Origin: JAOAFT01 sp035390885
GTDB lineage: Bacteria > Bacteroidota > Ignavibacteria > UBA10030
Assembly: GCA_035390885.1 (NCBI GenBank)
Contig: DAOOUW010000006.1
Span: forward strand, 1 to 64,000
DNA: 64,000 nt
Direction: 5' to 3'
Below, in pieces: positions 25,451-34,962 of the stretch. The notes below the pieces were generated by a model that searched no databases, was not told the origin of the DNA, and was given only the letters and a program-made list of their open reading frames with translations. The translations under genes were made by a program, and so were the position numbers. Each line of letters begins with the position of its first letter. Position 1 is the first letter of the stretch.

Positions 25451-27121
25451 ATGCGAAGCGATAAAGTAAAGAAAGGTTTTGAACGAGCTCCTCACCGGGC
25501 ATTGTTCCGTGCCGTAGGCGTTAAAGAAGAAGATTTTGATAAACCATTTATTGCAGTCGTCAATTCCTATGTGGACGTCATTCCTGGGCACGTGCACTTA
25601 CAGGAATTTGGGAAGATTGTAAAAGAGGCAATACGAAAAGCTGGTGGAGTGCCATTTGAATTCAATACCATTGGCGTTGATGATGGTATTGCAATGGGAC
25701 ACGAAGGAATGAAGTTTAGTTTGCCTTCACGAGAACTTATTGCGGACAGTGTTGAAACAATGATCGAGGCTCATCAGTTTGATGGAATGGTGTGTATTCC
25801 GAACTGTGATAAAATTGTGCCAGGAATGATCATGGGAGCAATTCGTGTTAATATTCCGGCTATCTTTGTTTCAGGTGGACCGATGTTAGCGGGAAAATCA
25901 CCCGATGGGAGAGCTTTAGATTTGATTTCTGTATCTGAAGCTGTTGGTGCATTTAAGGCAGGGAAAATATCTGCACAGGAATTAGATATGCTCGAACACT
26001 ATGCATGTCCATCGTGCGGCTCTTGCTCTGGATTGTTTACAGCGAATTCCATGAATTGTCTTTTAGAGGTTCTCGGATTGGCGTTGCCATATAATGGCAC
26101 AGCGTTAGCGCGTACTCCTGAACGAGAAGAACTTGCGAGGCAAGCAGGCGCTCTTATTATGGAATTAGTTGCGAAAAATATTCGTCCACGCGATCTTGTT
26201 ACGAGGGATGCCATTGATGACGCTTTTGCACTCGATGTTGCGATGGGGGGAAGTACTAATACCGTTCTCCATACGCTTGCATTTTGTAATGAAGCAGGCA
26301 TTGAGTATTCGTTAGAGAGAATTAATGAAATTGCCAATCGAACTCCGCATCTCACTAAAATAAGTCCATCGGGTCCATGGCACATTGAGGATTTACATCG
26401 TGCCGGTGGAATTCCAGCATTGTTAAAAGAAGTTTCAAAGAAGAAAGAGACGCTCCTCCATCTTAATCGAAAAACTGTGAGCGGGAAAACGCTGCAGGAA
26501 ATTATTGACACTGCAAAAGTACAAGATTATGAAGTTATTCGTCCGATTGAGAATCCACATTCTGACCGAGGAGGGTTGGCGATATTGTTCGGGAATCTTG
26601 CCCCGCAAGGCGCTGTTTTAAAAACAGCAGGTGTTGCGCCTGCAATGATGAAGCATAAAGGACCAGCTCGAATTTACGAAGGGCAAGAAGAGGCTTTCAA
26701 TGGAATTTTAGCCGGGGAAGTGCAAGCAGGCGAAGTTGTAGTAATTCGCTATGAAGGTCCTCGCGGTGGACCAGGAATGCAAGAAATGCTTTCACCAACT
26801 TCTGCATTGATGGGAATGGGATTAGGCGAAAAAGTTGCACTAATTACCGACGGACGATTCTCTGGTGGAACGCGTGGAGCATGCATTGGACATGTTTCAC
26901 CTGAAGCTGCTGCAAAAGGTCCAATTGCAGCGCTGCGGAATGGAGATATTATTGAAATCGATATCGAAGCTCGTTCTCTGAATGTTCAACTGAGCGAAGA
27001 TGAAATACAGAAACGGCTTGAGCAATTGCCGCCCTTCATCCCTCGTACTACAAGTAAATGGTTAAGACGCTATGCCCAACTTGTTACGAGTGCAAATACT
27101 GGCGCATCATTAAAAGATTAA
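25451..27121 (+). CDS. ilvD: Dihydroxy-acid dehydratase
   Basis: Dehydrates dihydroxy-isovalerate and dihydroxy-methylvalerate to the 2-oxo acids of valine and isoleucine. At 556 residues it has the normal family length. Iron-sulfur ligands are visible in CIPNCDKIVPGM and ACPSCGSCSGLFTANSM, and other family marks are VDDGIAMGHEGM, GGSTNTVLH, and TDGRFSGGTRGACIGH near the C-terminus. AGAAGGA precedes the start. It is the first structural gene behind the leader peptide and attenuator, so it and the downstream genes are probably regulated by branched-chain aminoacyl-tRNA supply. Confidence 0.97.
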   Translation: MRSDKVKKGFERAPHRALFRAVGVKEEDFDKPFIAVVNSYVDVIPGHVHLQEFGKIVKEAIRKAGGVPFEFNTIGVDDGIAMGHEGMKFSLPSRELIADSVETMIEAHQFDGMVCIPNCDKIVPGMIMGAIRVNIPAIFVSGGPMLAGKSPDGRALDLISVSEAVGAFKAGKISAQELDMLEHYACPSCGSCSGLFTANSMNCLLEVLGLALPYNGTALARTPEREELARQAGALIMELVAKNIRPRDLVTRDAIDDAFALDVAMGGSTNTVLHTLAFCNEAGIEYSLERINEIANRTPHLTKISPSGPWHIEDLHRAGGIPALLKEVSKKKETLLHLNRKTVSGKTLQEIIDTAKVQDYEVIRPIENPHSDRGGLAILFGNLAPQGAVLKTAGVAPAMMKHKGPARIYEGQEEAFNGILAGEVQAGEVVVIRYEGPRGGPGMQEMLSPTSALMGMGLGEKVALITDGRFSGGTRGACIGHVSPEAAAKGPIAALRNGDIIEIDIEARSLNVQLSEDEIQKRLEQLPPFIPRTTSKWLRRYAQLVTSANTGASLKD

Positions 27122-27162
27122 ATGTATTAACAATATTATCAACTTATAATAAGGAGATATCT

Positions 27163-28935
27163 ATGGCTTCGTCAAAACAACAAGAAAAAGTTCAGGGGAA
27201 GTTAATGACTGGAGCAGAAATATTTGTACGAAGTCTTGTAGAAGAAGGTGTTGAAGTAATATTTGGCTATCCTGGCGGGGCAACCATAGGAATTTATGAT
27301 GTACTTCACGATATCACGGATATTAAACATGTTCTTACACGGCACGAGCAAGGCGCTACGCATGCTGCGGAAGGGTACGCGCGTGCAACAGGACGTCCGG
27401 GAGTTGTGCTGGTTACATCCGGACCCGGAGCAACTAATACAGTTACCGGAATTGCAGATGCGTATATGGATTCGGTTCCTATCGTTGTGTTTACAGGACA
27501 GGTAGCGACAAAGCTTATTGGAAACGATGCTTTTCAGGAAGCAGATATTGTTGGAATCACGCGGCCAATTACAAAACATAATTTTTTGGTGAAGGATGTA
27601 AAGGATCTTACTCGTACAATTAAAGAAGCTTTCTATATTGCAACTACTGGTAGGCCGGGTCCAGTGCTTGTGGATTTGCCAAAAGATGTTATGGCTCAGA
27701 AAGCTGTGTTTGAATACCCTAAGACAGTTTCTCTCCGGAGTTATAATCCGGTTGTCGAAGGAAATATTAAACAGATTAAAAAGGCGGCTGAAGTCATCAA
27801 TAAAGCGAAAAGGCCTGTGCTCTATGTTGGGGGTGGAGTCATTCATTCCAACGCATCTCATGAGCTTCGTACGTTAGCTGAAAAGCTCAATTGCCCGGTC
27901 GCGACAACTTTGCATGGTTTAGGCGCTTTTCCTGAAGACAATAAACTTGCGCTTGGTATGCTGGGAATGCACGGTACATGGTATTCCAACTATGCAGTAC
28001 ATTACTGCGATGTACTTATTGCTGTCGGAACGCGCTTTGATGATAGAGTTACTGGAGATACAACCGCCTTTGCCGCCGAAGCAAAGAAAATTCATATTGA
28101 TATTGATCCATCTGCAATTAGTAAAAATGTACCAGTGGATGTTCCAATTGTGGGCGATGTAAAGAATGTTTTGCGACAATTAATACAATATGTTCGTCCA
28201 CTCGATACTTTAGATTGGCTAACGACTATCGAACAGTGGAAAGCTGAACACCCTTTGCGCTATAAACACGATGATCATCTTCGTGCTCAGTACGTTATCG
28301 ATCGGTTGGGAGAAATAACACAGGGAAATGCTATTGTTGTATCGGATGTCGGTCAGAATCAAATGTGGGCGGCGCAGTTCTTTCGGTGGAAGCATCCTCG
28401 CACCTACATTACATCGGGAGGTTTGGGCACGATGGGGTTTTCGTTACCAGCGGCAATTGGCGCTGCTTTTGGTAGAAAAGATTTGCCGGTGTTTTCATTA
28501 TCTGGTGATGGAGGATTTCAAATGAATTCACAAGAGTTGGCAACCATTGCGCAATACAAGATTCCTGTTCGTGCATTTATTTTTAATAATGGATTCCTTG
28601 GAATGGTTCGTCAGTGGCAAGAGCTTTTTTGGCGGAAGCGATATTCTCACACCGAGATGCAAAGTCCTGACTTTGTAAAATTAGCTGACGCGCATGGAAT
28701 CCCGGCAATTCGGGTAACAAAGAATGAAGAAGTTGATAGCGCTATTGAACAAGCGTTGAATCATACTGAAGGTCCAATCGTAGTAGAGTTTGTTGTGGAG
28801 AAAGAAGAGAATGTATTTCCAATGATTCCTGCGGGACAGACAGTCAACGAAATCATTGATAATCCAGAACCAGCTCAATCAGAGCAGAGCGCAGTGCATT
28901 CAAAAGGTTCGTTCATTATTCATCAAAAAGGATAA
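27163..28935 (+). CDS. ilvB: Acetolactate synthase, large (catalytic) subunit
   Basis: A TPP- and FAD-dependent enzyme condensing pyruvate with pyruvate or 2-oxobutyrate. ATG 27163 is chosen because AAGGAGA lies 5 nt upstream; the open frame extends to 27058 inside ilvD but without an RBS. The 590-residue product shows FGYPGGATIGIYD, the catalytic Glu in RHEQGATHAAEGYAR, TSGPGATNTVTGIADAY, and the TPP/Mg site GDGGFQMNSQELATI with NNGFLGMVRQWQ. The C-terminal end overlaps no other gene, and ilvN begins 13 nt later. Confidence 0.97.
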   Translation: MASSKQQEKVQGKLMTGAEIFVRSLVEEGVEVIFGYPGGATIGIYDVLHDITDIKHVLTRHEQGATHAAEGYARATGRPGVVLVTSGPGATNTVTGIADAYMDSVPIVVFTGQVATKLIGNDAFQEADIVGITRPITKHNFLVKDVKDLTRTIKEAFYIATTGRPGPVLVDLPKDVMAQKAVFEYPKTVSLRSYNPVVEGNIKQIKKAAEVINKAKRPVLYVGGGVIHSNASHELRTLAEKLNCPVATTLHGLGAFPEDNKLALGMLGMHGTWYSNYAVHYCDVLIAVGTRFDDRVTGDTTAFAAEAKKIHIDIDPSAISKNVPVDVPIVGDVKNVLRQLIQYVRPLDTLDWLTTIEQWKAEHPLRYKHDDHLRAQYVIDRLGEITQGNAIVVSDVGQNQMWAAQFFRWKHPRTYITSGGLGTMGFSLPAAIGAAFGRKDLPVFSLSGDGGFQMNSQELATIAQYKIPVRAFIFNNGFLGMVRQWQELFWRKRYSHTEMQSPDFVKLADAHGIPAIRVTKNEEVDSAIEQALNHTEGPIVVEFVVEKEENVFPMIPAGQTVNEIIDNPEPAQSEQSAVHSKGSFIIHQKG

Positions 28936-28948
28936 GAGGAGAAACTGC

Positions 28949-29476
28949 ATGAAAGCGAATCAAGTGGTTGAAAATAAACAGGAAGAGAAGCAGCACACAA
29001 TTAGTTTGCTGGTTGAAAATCGGTTTGGCGCGCTCAATCGAATTGCAGGAATGTTTGCCGCAAAAGGATATAACATCGATAGTTTGACTGTAGGACCAAC
29101 AGAGGATGAAGCGGTTGCACGGATGACAATTGTTACACGAGGCGATGATCAAGTCATCGAACAAATTACAAAACAATTGAATAAACTCATCGATGTTATC
29201 AAGGTTATCGATTTGACGTATGAGAATTACGTTGAGCGGGAGCTTGCGCTTATCAAAGTACAGTCATCGACTCAAACACGTTCAGAAATAATTCTTATCT
29301 CTGAGATTTTTCGTGCAAAGGTTGTAGATTTAAGTGCGCACAACTTAACGTTGGAGGTAACAGGAAACAAACAAAAAGTAGATGCGATCATCAATATGTT
29401 AAAACCATTTGGTTTAAAGGAAGTTGCGCGCACTGGACGCGTTGCTTTAAAACGTGAGTTCCATGGAGAAGCATAA
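28949..29476 (+). CDS. ilvN: Acetolactate synthase, small (regulatory) subunit
   Basis: A 175-residue regulatory partner of IlvB carrying the N-terminal ACT domain (HTISLLVENRFGALNRIAGMF, YNIDSLTVGPTEDE) that gives valine feedback control, and the C-terminal dimer domain (ELALIKVQ, EVTGNKQKVDAIINML, GRVALKRE). ATG 28949 follows AGAGGAGA; an upstream in-frame start inside ilvB lacks an RBS. The tight spacing to ilvB implies co-translation at fixed stoichiometry. Confidence 0.95.
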   Translation: MKANQVVENKQEEKQHTISLLVENRFGALNRIAGMFAAKGYNIDSLTVGPTEDEAVARMTIVTRGDDQVIEQITKQLNKLIDVIKVIDLTYENYVERELALIKVQSSTQTRSEIILISEIFRAKVVDLSAHNLTLEVTGNKQKVDAIINMLKPFGLKEVARTGRVALKREFHGEA

Positions 29477-29564
29477 GCGTTCGATTTGCTTTTAGAGTTT
29501 AAGTTCGAACTATGTATTAAATAAATACAATAACTTTATTTCATAATATAAGGAGAAAAAAGCT

Positions 29565-30626
29565 ATGGCTATTATCGATTTTGGTGGAGTGAAAGAAGAA
29601 GTGATTACTCGCGATGAATTTCCATTACAGAAAGCGCAAGAGATTTTAAAGAACGAAGTTGTTGCAGTCATTGGGTATGGCGTGCAAGGACCAGCTCAAT
29701 CGTTAAACATGAAGGACAACGGAATTAACGTGATTATTGGACAGGCTCAGGAAGATAAACGATATTGGGATAAGGCTGTTGCAGATGGTTGGGCGCCTGG
29801 AAAAAATCTTTTTCCAATTGAAGAAGCAGTAAAACGTGGGACAATTATTCAATATCTTGTTTCCGATGCGGCACAGATGCTTATTTGGGATAAAGTAAAA
29901 GCAAATCTAAAGAAGGGTGATGCTCTTTATTTCTCTCATGGATTTTCGATTGTCTACAAAAATCAAACAGGAGTAGTTCCACCGCCGGATATTGATGTTA
30001 TTATGGTTGCGCCAAAAGGTTCTGGTGCAAGCGTTCGAAAGAATTTCCTCGAAGGCGCAGGGATCAACAGTAGCTTTGCTGTGTTTCAGGATTATACAGG
30101 GAAAGCCAAAGATCGCTGTTTGGCAATTGGAATAGCAATTGGTTCAGGATACTTATTCCCCACAACATTTGAGAAAGAAGTTTATAGCGATCTTACTGGC
30201 GAGCGCGGAGTTCTGATGGGAGCTCTTGCTGGAATTATGGAAGCGCAGTATAATTTATTCCGGAAACATGGACACACACCCAGCGAAGCATTCAATGAAA
30301 CAGTTGAAGAGTTGACGCAAAGTCTCATTCGACTTGTCGATCAGAATGGAATGGACTGGATGTATGCAAATTGCAGCTCGACGGCACAGCGCGGTGCGTT
30401 GGATTGGCGGCACCAATTTCGAAAAGCTGCTGAGCCAATATTCGATTGGCTCTATGAAAGTGTAAAGTCTGGAGAACAGGCTCGCATCGTTATCGAAGCG
30501 AATAGCAGAAAAGACTATCGTGAAAAGCTCGATGCTGAACTCAAGGAGATGCGTGAATCCGAAATGTGGCGCGCTGGCGCTGCAGTGCGTTCACTCCGTC
30601 CCGAAAACTGGAAAAAGAATAAATAA
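29565..30626 (+). CDS. ilvC: Ketol-acid reductoisomerase
   Basis: Converts acetolactate or acetohydroxybutyrate to the dihydroxy acids with NAD(P)H. The 353-residue product has the Rossmann motif GYGVQGPAQSLNMKDNG, FSHGFSIVYKNQ, VAPKGSGASVRKNF, and the metal-ligand helices DLTGERGVLMGALAGIMEAQ and SLIRLVDQNGMDWMYANCS. It belongs to the KARI form with an extended C-terminus found in Bacteroidota and plants rather than the short class I. AAGGAG precedes the start, and the gene completes the common valine/isoleucine pathway here except for the transaminase IlvE. Confidence 0.95.
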   Translation: MAIIDFGGVKEEVITRDEFPLQKAQEILKNEVVAVIGYGVQGPAQSLNMKDNGINVIIGQAQEDKRYWDKAVADGWAPGKNLFPIEEAVKRGTIIQYLVSDAAQMLIWDKVKANLKKGDALYFSHGFSIVYKNQTGVVPPPDIDVIMVAPKGSGASVRKNFLEGAGINSSFAVFQDYTGKAKDRCLAIGIAIGSGYLFPTTFEKEVYSDLTGERGVLMGALAGIMEAQYNLFRKHGHTPSEAFNETVEELTQSLIRLVDQNGMDWMYANCSSTAQRGALDWRHQFRKAAEPIFDWLYESVKSGEQARIVIEANSRKDYREKLDAELKEMRESEMWRAGAAVRSLRPENWKKNK

Positions 30627-30639
30627 GATAAAAAACGTC

Positions 30640-30672
30640 ATGGATCTGTCATGTTAAAAGTGGCAGATCCAT
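30640..30672 (+). other. Hairpin between ilvC and cimA
   Basis: ATGGATCTGTCA (30640-30651) pairs with TGGCAGATCCAT (30661-30672) over 12 bp with one G-U pair and a 9-nt loop. No T-tract follows, so it may act as an RNA-stability or partial processing element inside the operon. Confidence 0.5.
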
Positions 30673-30727
30673 TGTATGGTGATATTGATTCCATGCGAAG
30701 AGCGTACAAATAAAGGATAAAAATCCG

Positions 30728-32326
30728 ATGGAACAAATATTTTTGTATGACACAACGCTTCGCGACGGAACTCAGAGCGAAGATATTAGCTTTTCCGTTG
30801 AGGATAAACTACGAGTTGCACAAAAATTAGACGAGCTTGGCGTGCGTTACATTGAGGGTGGATGGCCTGGCTCAAATCCTCGTGATGCAGATTTTTTTAA
30901 GCGTGTAAAGTCGCTTAAACTATCACAAGCAAAAATTGCAGCCTTTGGCAGTACACGTCGAGCAAAGAACGCTGCAAAAGATGATCCGAATCTGCAAGCG
31001 CTTATCGAAGCTGAAACACCTGTGGTAACAATTTTTGGGAAAACGTGGCTGCTCCATGTTTACTCTGCTCTTAATATTTCCGATGAAGAAAATCTTGAAC
31101 TGATAGAAGATTCCGTTGAGTTCCTAGTTGTACAGGGTCGAGAAGTTGTGTATGACGCCGAGCATTTTTTCGATGGATATAAACACAATCGGGAGTATGC
31201 ATTGAAGACGCTTCGCGCCGCTCAGCGTGCCGGTGCAAACACGTTAGTACTCTGCGATACAAACGGCGGAACATTGACGCACGAAATCGAAACAATTGTA
31301 AAAGATGTTTGCGCCGAGATCGGTGGAAAGATAGGAATTCACACTCATAACGATGGCGATCTTGCAGTTGCAAATTCGCTGGCAGCAATTCGCGCTGGCG
31401 CAGTGCAAGTGCAGGGAACGATCAATGGATACGGTGAGCGATGTGGAAATGCAAATCTTTGTTCCATTATACCAAATCTACAACTGAAAATGGGATACCA
31501 GTGTATTAGCGCTTCGCAGATGACAAAATTGACGGAAATATCTCGATACATTTCGGATTTGGCAAACCAACCTGAACCTGCACATTTACCTTTTGTTGGT
31601 AAAAGCGCATTTGCCCATAAAGGCGGAGTTCACGTCAGCGCAGTGATGAAAGATCCGACGACGTATGAACATCTTGCGCCGGAGTTGGTTGGAAATAAAA
31701 GAAGAGTTCTTGTTTCTGACCTTTCAGGGCGCAGCAATGTTGTCTTCAAAGCGCATGAATTAGGGATCGAGCTGGAAGGAAAAACTACAGAAACGCAGCG
31801 TATTGTCGATCGCATCAAACAAATGGAGTTCGATGGTTACCATTATGAAGATGCGGATGGTTCGCTTGAGCTTCTCATTCGTGAACAGCTCAATGATTGG
31901 TATGAATTTTTTGAGTTGGGAGACTTTAAGGTCATCATCCATAAAACATCCGATGAAGCGGACACTGTTTCAGAAGCAATTGTGAAAGTAAAAGTTGGCG
32001 AAGAAGTTGAATACACTGCTTCCGATGGTAATGGACCTGTAAACGCATTGGATAAAGCATTGAGGAAGGGATTGGAAAAATTCTATCCTCAAATAAAAGA
32101 TATTATGCTTACGGATTACAAAGTTCGTGTCCTCGACGGTCAGGATGGAACAAGCGCAAAAGTCCGTGTTCTTATCACGACACGGAATGCACACTCGTCA
32201 TGGAACACTGTGGGAGTTTCGACGAATATTATTGAGGCAAGCTGGATAGCCCTTGTAGATAGTGTCTATTACTATTTACAAAAAGTATCAGCGCGTCCAA
32301 AATTTGCAAGGACTGAACCAGTATGA
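30728..32326 (+). CDS. cimA: (R)-citramalate synthase
   Basis: Condenses pyruvate and acetyl-CoA to citramalate, the first step of the threonine-independent route to 2-oxobutyrate and isoleucine. The 532 residues start with the DRE-TIM motif DTTLRDGTQSEDISFS and include GGWPGSNPRDADFF, LCDTNGGTLTHEI, HTHNDGDLAVANSLAAI and NGYGERCGNANL, then a C-terminal regulatory domain of the LeuA type. The Thr/Asp-rich start, the GSNPRD segment and its spacing separate it from LeuA, which is encoded separately at 33371. The last bases overlap the next start (ATGA), so translation is coupled to aroF. Confidence 0.92.
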   Translation: MEQIFLYDTTLRDGTQSEDISFSVEDKLRVAQKLDELGVRYIEGGWPGSNPRDADFFKRVKSLKLSQAKIAAFGSTRRAKNAAKDDPNLQALIEAETPVVTIFGKTWLLHVYSALNISDEENLELIEDSVEFLVVQGREVVYDAEHFFDGYKHNREYALKTLRAAQRAGANTLVLCDTNGGTLTHEIETIVKDVCAEIGGKIGIHTHNDGDLAVANSLAAIRAGAVQVQGTINGYGERCGNANLCSIIPNLQLKMGYQCISASQMTKLTEISRYISDLANQPEPAHLPFVGKSAFAHKGGVHVSAVMKDPTTYEHLAPELVGNKRRVLVSDLSGRSNVVFKAHELGIELEGKTTETQRIVDRIKQMEFDGYHYEDADGSLELLIREQLNDWYEFFELGDFKVIIHKTSDEADTVSEAIVKVKVGEEVEYTASDGNGPVNALDKALRKGLEKFYPQIKDIMLTDYKVRVLDGQDGTSAKVRVLITTRNAHSSWNTVGVSTNIIEASWIALVDSVYYYLQKVSARPKFARTEPV

Positions 32327-33357
32327 TTATCGTTATGAAAGCTGGTGCAACCCAGCAAGAGATTGATCGTGTTTTTGAAAAGGTAAAAGAATTTGGATTT
32401 AAGGTACATCCGATCTACGGAGAAGTTCGTACTGTCATTGCCTGTATCGGAGATGAACGTGGGAAATATCGTCTTCAAGCGCTTGAGACGCTTGACGGAG
32501 TCGAAAGCGTTGTTCCAATTTTAAAACCATACAAGTTAGCGAGTAAAGAATGGCATCGTTCGCCTTCTTCCGTCGTGATTCCATCACCAAAAAATTTACC
32601 GCCCGTCGTAATTGATAGCAATCATTTTGTTGTGATGGCGGGTCCTTGTTCTGTCGAGACTGAGGAACAGATTATTCAAACTGCTGAAGCAGTAAAGAAA
32701 GCAGGAGCGAGAATACTTCGCGGCGGAGCATTTAAACCGCGTACATCTCCTTACAGTTTTCAAGGATTAGAAGAGGAAGGATTGAAACTGCTTGCGAAAG
32801 CGAGAGAGCTTACAGGTTTACCAATTGTTACAGAAGTGATAACTCCGGCGGATGTTCCGTTGGTTGCGCAGTACAGCGACATTCTTCAAATTGGAGCGCG
32901 GAACATGCAAAATTTTGTTCTCCTCAAAGAAGCCGGAAAGTCAATGAAGCCAATTCTCTTGAAGCGAGGACTATCAAGCACGCTCGAAGAACTTTTGATG
33001 TCGGCAGAATACATTATGGCGCAAGGGAATAAACAGGTTATACTTTGTGAACGAGGCATTCGCACGTTCGAGGTGTACACGCGGAACACTTGTGATATAT
33101 CTGCTGTTCCTGCATTAAAGGAATTAAGTCATCTGCCGGTAATCGTCGATCCGAGCCATAGCACTGGCGTGAGGAATCTTGTAACGCCAGTAGCAAAAGC
33201 AGCGGTTGCTGTTGGCGCCGACGGATTGATTGTAGAAGTTCATCCAAAGCCTGAAGAAGCATTCTCAGATGGCGCACAATCACTCAACATTCCACAATTT
33301 GAGAATTTAATGGAATGGGTACGAAAATTAGCTGCACTTGAAGAACGTACAGTTTAG
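32323..33357 (+). CDS. aroF: 3-deoxy-7-phosphoheptulonate synthase (type I-beta, with ferredoxin-like regulatory domain)
   Basis: The entry enzyme of the shikimate pathway, joining erythrose-4-phosphate and PEP. In 344 residues the first 70 or so form the ferredoxin-like sensor domain (MIIVMKAGATQQEIDRVFEKV). The barrel follows with AGPCSVETEEQI, RGGAFKPRTSPYSFQG, QIGARNMQNF, LKRGLSSTLEE and VDPSHSTGVRNLV. It overlaps cimA by 4 nt and is followed by leuA after 13 nt. An aromatic-pathway enzyme in the middle of a branched-chain operon is unusual; both pathways draw on PEP/pyruvate. Confidence 0.95.
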   Translation: MIIVMKAGATQQEIDRVFEKVKEFGFKVHPIYGEVRTVIACIGDERGKYRLQALETLDGVESVVPILKPYKLASKEWHRSPSSVVIPSPKNLPPVVIDSNHFVVMAGPCSVETEEQIIQTAEAVKKAGARILRGGAFKPRTSPYSFQGLEEEGLKLLAKARELTGLPIVTEVITPADVPLVAQYSDILQIGARNMQNFVLLKEAGKSMKPILLKRGLSSTLEELLMSAEYIMAQGNKQVILCERGIRTFEVYTRNTCDISAVPALKELSHLPVIVDPSHSTGVRNLVTPVAKAAVAVGADGLIVEVHPKPEEAFSDGAQSLNIPQFENLMEWVRKLAALEERTV

Positions 33358-33370
33358 GAGGAAAAAAATT

Positions 33371-34903
33371 ATGGAAGACCGTGTCTTTGTTTTTGATACA
33401 ACACTGCGTGATGGCGAGCAGTCGCCCGGCTGTAGTATGAATATAGAAGAGAAACTCCGTCTTGCGCGACAGCTCGAAAATCTTCGCGTTGATGTGATGG
33501 AAGCGGGATTCCCGATTTCCTCTGAGGGTGACTTCGAAGCTGTCCGGGAAGTTGCAAAAATTGTTCAGGGATGTACAATTGCAGCTTTAGCGAGAGCTTT
33601 GAAAGGCGATGTCGATCGCGCTTGGGAAGCAATTCAATATGCAAAGCATCCTCGCATTCATATATTTCTGGCGACGTCCGATTTGCATTTAAAATATAAA
33701 CTCAAAAAAACACGTGAACAGGTGCTGCACGATGCAGTAACAGCGGTTCAGTATGCAAAAACACTCTGCGACGAAGTTGAATTTTCCTGTGAAGATGCTT
33801 CACGCACCGATATCGATTTTCTCTGTCAGATTGTCGAAGCAACAATAGATGCTGGCGCTACAATCATCAATTTACCAGATACCGTTGGCTATGCGGTTCC
33901 AGATGAATACGGAGCGATGTTTAAAACGGTGAGAGAACGCGTACCGAATATTCAGAAGGCAATGCTAAGCGCTCACTGCCATAATGATCTAGGACTTGCA
34001 GTTGCTAATTCACTTGCTGCTCTTCTCAATGGAGCGCGACAGGTAGAATGTACTATCAACGGTATAGGAGAGCGCGCAGGGAATGCGGCTCTGGAAGAAA
34101 TTGTTATGGCAATCAAAACCCGACGAGAACGATTGAGACTTTATACCAATGTGAACACAGAAGAAATAATGAAAACGAGCAAGTTGCTTTGCAGTTTGAC
34201 TGGAATGACGGTACAGAGGAACAAAGCTATTGTTGGTTTGAACGCTTTTGCCCATGAAGCTGGAATTCATCAAGATGGAATTCTCAAGAGCCCAATTACG
34301 TATGAAATTATGACGCCGCAATCTGTAGGCATTAAAGAAACAACGCTCATTCTTGGAAAACACTCTGGTAGGCATGCTTTGAAGCAACGATATACCGAAC
34401 TTGGTTATCAATTAAGCGATGAAGAGTTAGAGCGAGCATATAAATTGTTCTGTTCTATTGCGGACAAGAAGAAAGAAATTTTTGATGAAGATCTCGAAGC
34501 AATCCTTGAAACCGGTGTCTCTTCAACGGAAGAGATTTATCAGTTAGTGAATTTGCAAATTACAAGTGGAACGAATATTCGCCCAACGGCGACCATTGAA
34601 TTGAAACACGGCGATGAAGTATTGGTTGACTCAGCGACCGGCGATGGACCTGTAGATGCTGCCTACAAAGCCATCGAACGTATTACAGGAGTTATGGGAG
34701 AATTGAAGGAATATTCTATCAAAGCAGTTCATTCTGGACACGATGCAATTGGCGAAGTATTTGTGCGCGTTGAGTTCGATGGAATTCCTTACAATGGTAG
34801 AGCGGCGAGTACTGACATTGTCATGGGAAGTGTCAACGCATACCTTGAGGCGTTGAACAGAGCGCTCGCTACACGGAAGCGTCGCGAGCGCCAAAAAGGT
34901 TAG
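33371..34903 (+). CDS. leuA: 2-isopropylmalate synthase
   Basis: Commits 2-oxoisovalerate to leucine with acetyl-CoA. ATG 33371 follows TAGGAGG; the frame extends upstream into aroF but without an RBS. The 510 residues contain DTTLRDGEQSPGCSMN, AGFPISSEGDFEAV, the Mg/His motif HCHNDLGLAVANSLAALL, NGIGERAGNAALEE, and the C-terminal allosteric domain (ATIELKHGDEVLVDSATGDG, VHSGHDAIGEVFVRVE) for leucine feedback. Its length is normal for a bacterial LeuA. Confidence 0.96.
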   Translation: MEDRVFVFDTTLRDGEQSPGCSMNIEEKLRLARQLENLRVDVMEAGFPISSEGDFEAVREVAKIVQGCTIAALARALKGDVDRAWEAIQYAKHPRIHIFLATSDLHLKYKLKKTREQVLHDAVTAVQYAKTLCDEVEFSCEDASRTDIDFLCQIVEATIDAGATIINLPDTVGYAVPDEYGAMFKTVRERVPNIQKAMLSAHCHNDLGLAVANSLAALLNGARQVECTINGIGERAGNAALEEIVMAIKTRRERLRLYTNVNTEEIMKTSKLLCSLTGMTVQRNKAIVGLNAFAHEAGIHQDGILKSPITYEIMTPQSVGIKETTLILGKHSGRHALKQRYTELGYQLSDEELERAYKLFCSIADKKKEIFDEDLEAILETGVSSTEEIYQLVNLQITSGTNIRPTATIELKHGDEVLVDSATGDGPVDAAYKAIERITGVMGELKEYSIKAVHSGHDAIGEVFVRVEFDGIPYNGRAASTDIVMGSVNAYLEALNRALATRKRRERQKG

Positions 34904-34962
34904 CAGCGCATCGCAGAACAGAGTTATAATTTAGTAGTATCATTAATAATATAGGAAAGACT

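Noticed and set aside
25999..26511. 170-codon antisense frame opposite ilvD
   Set aside because: Shadow of the ilvD coding frame without RBS or recognisable domain.
27202..27861. 219-codon antisense frame opposite ilvB
   Set aside because: Its composition (Cys/Asn/Ser rich) is that of a shadow of a strongly conserved gene; no start signals.
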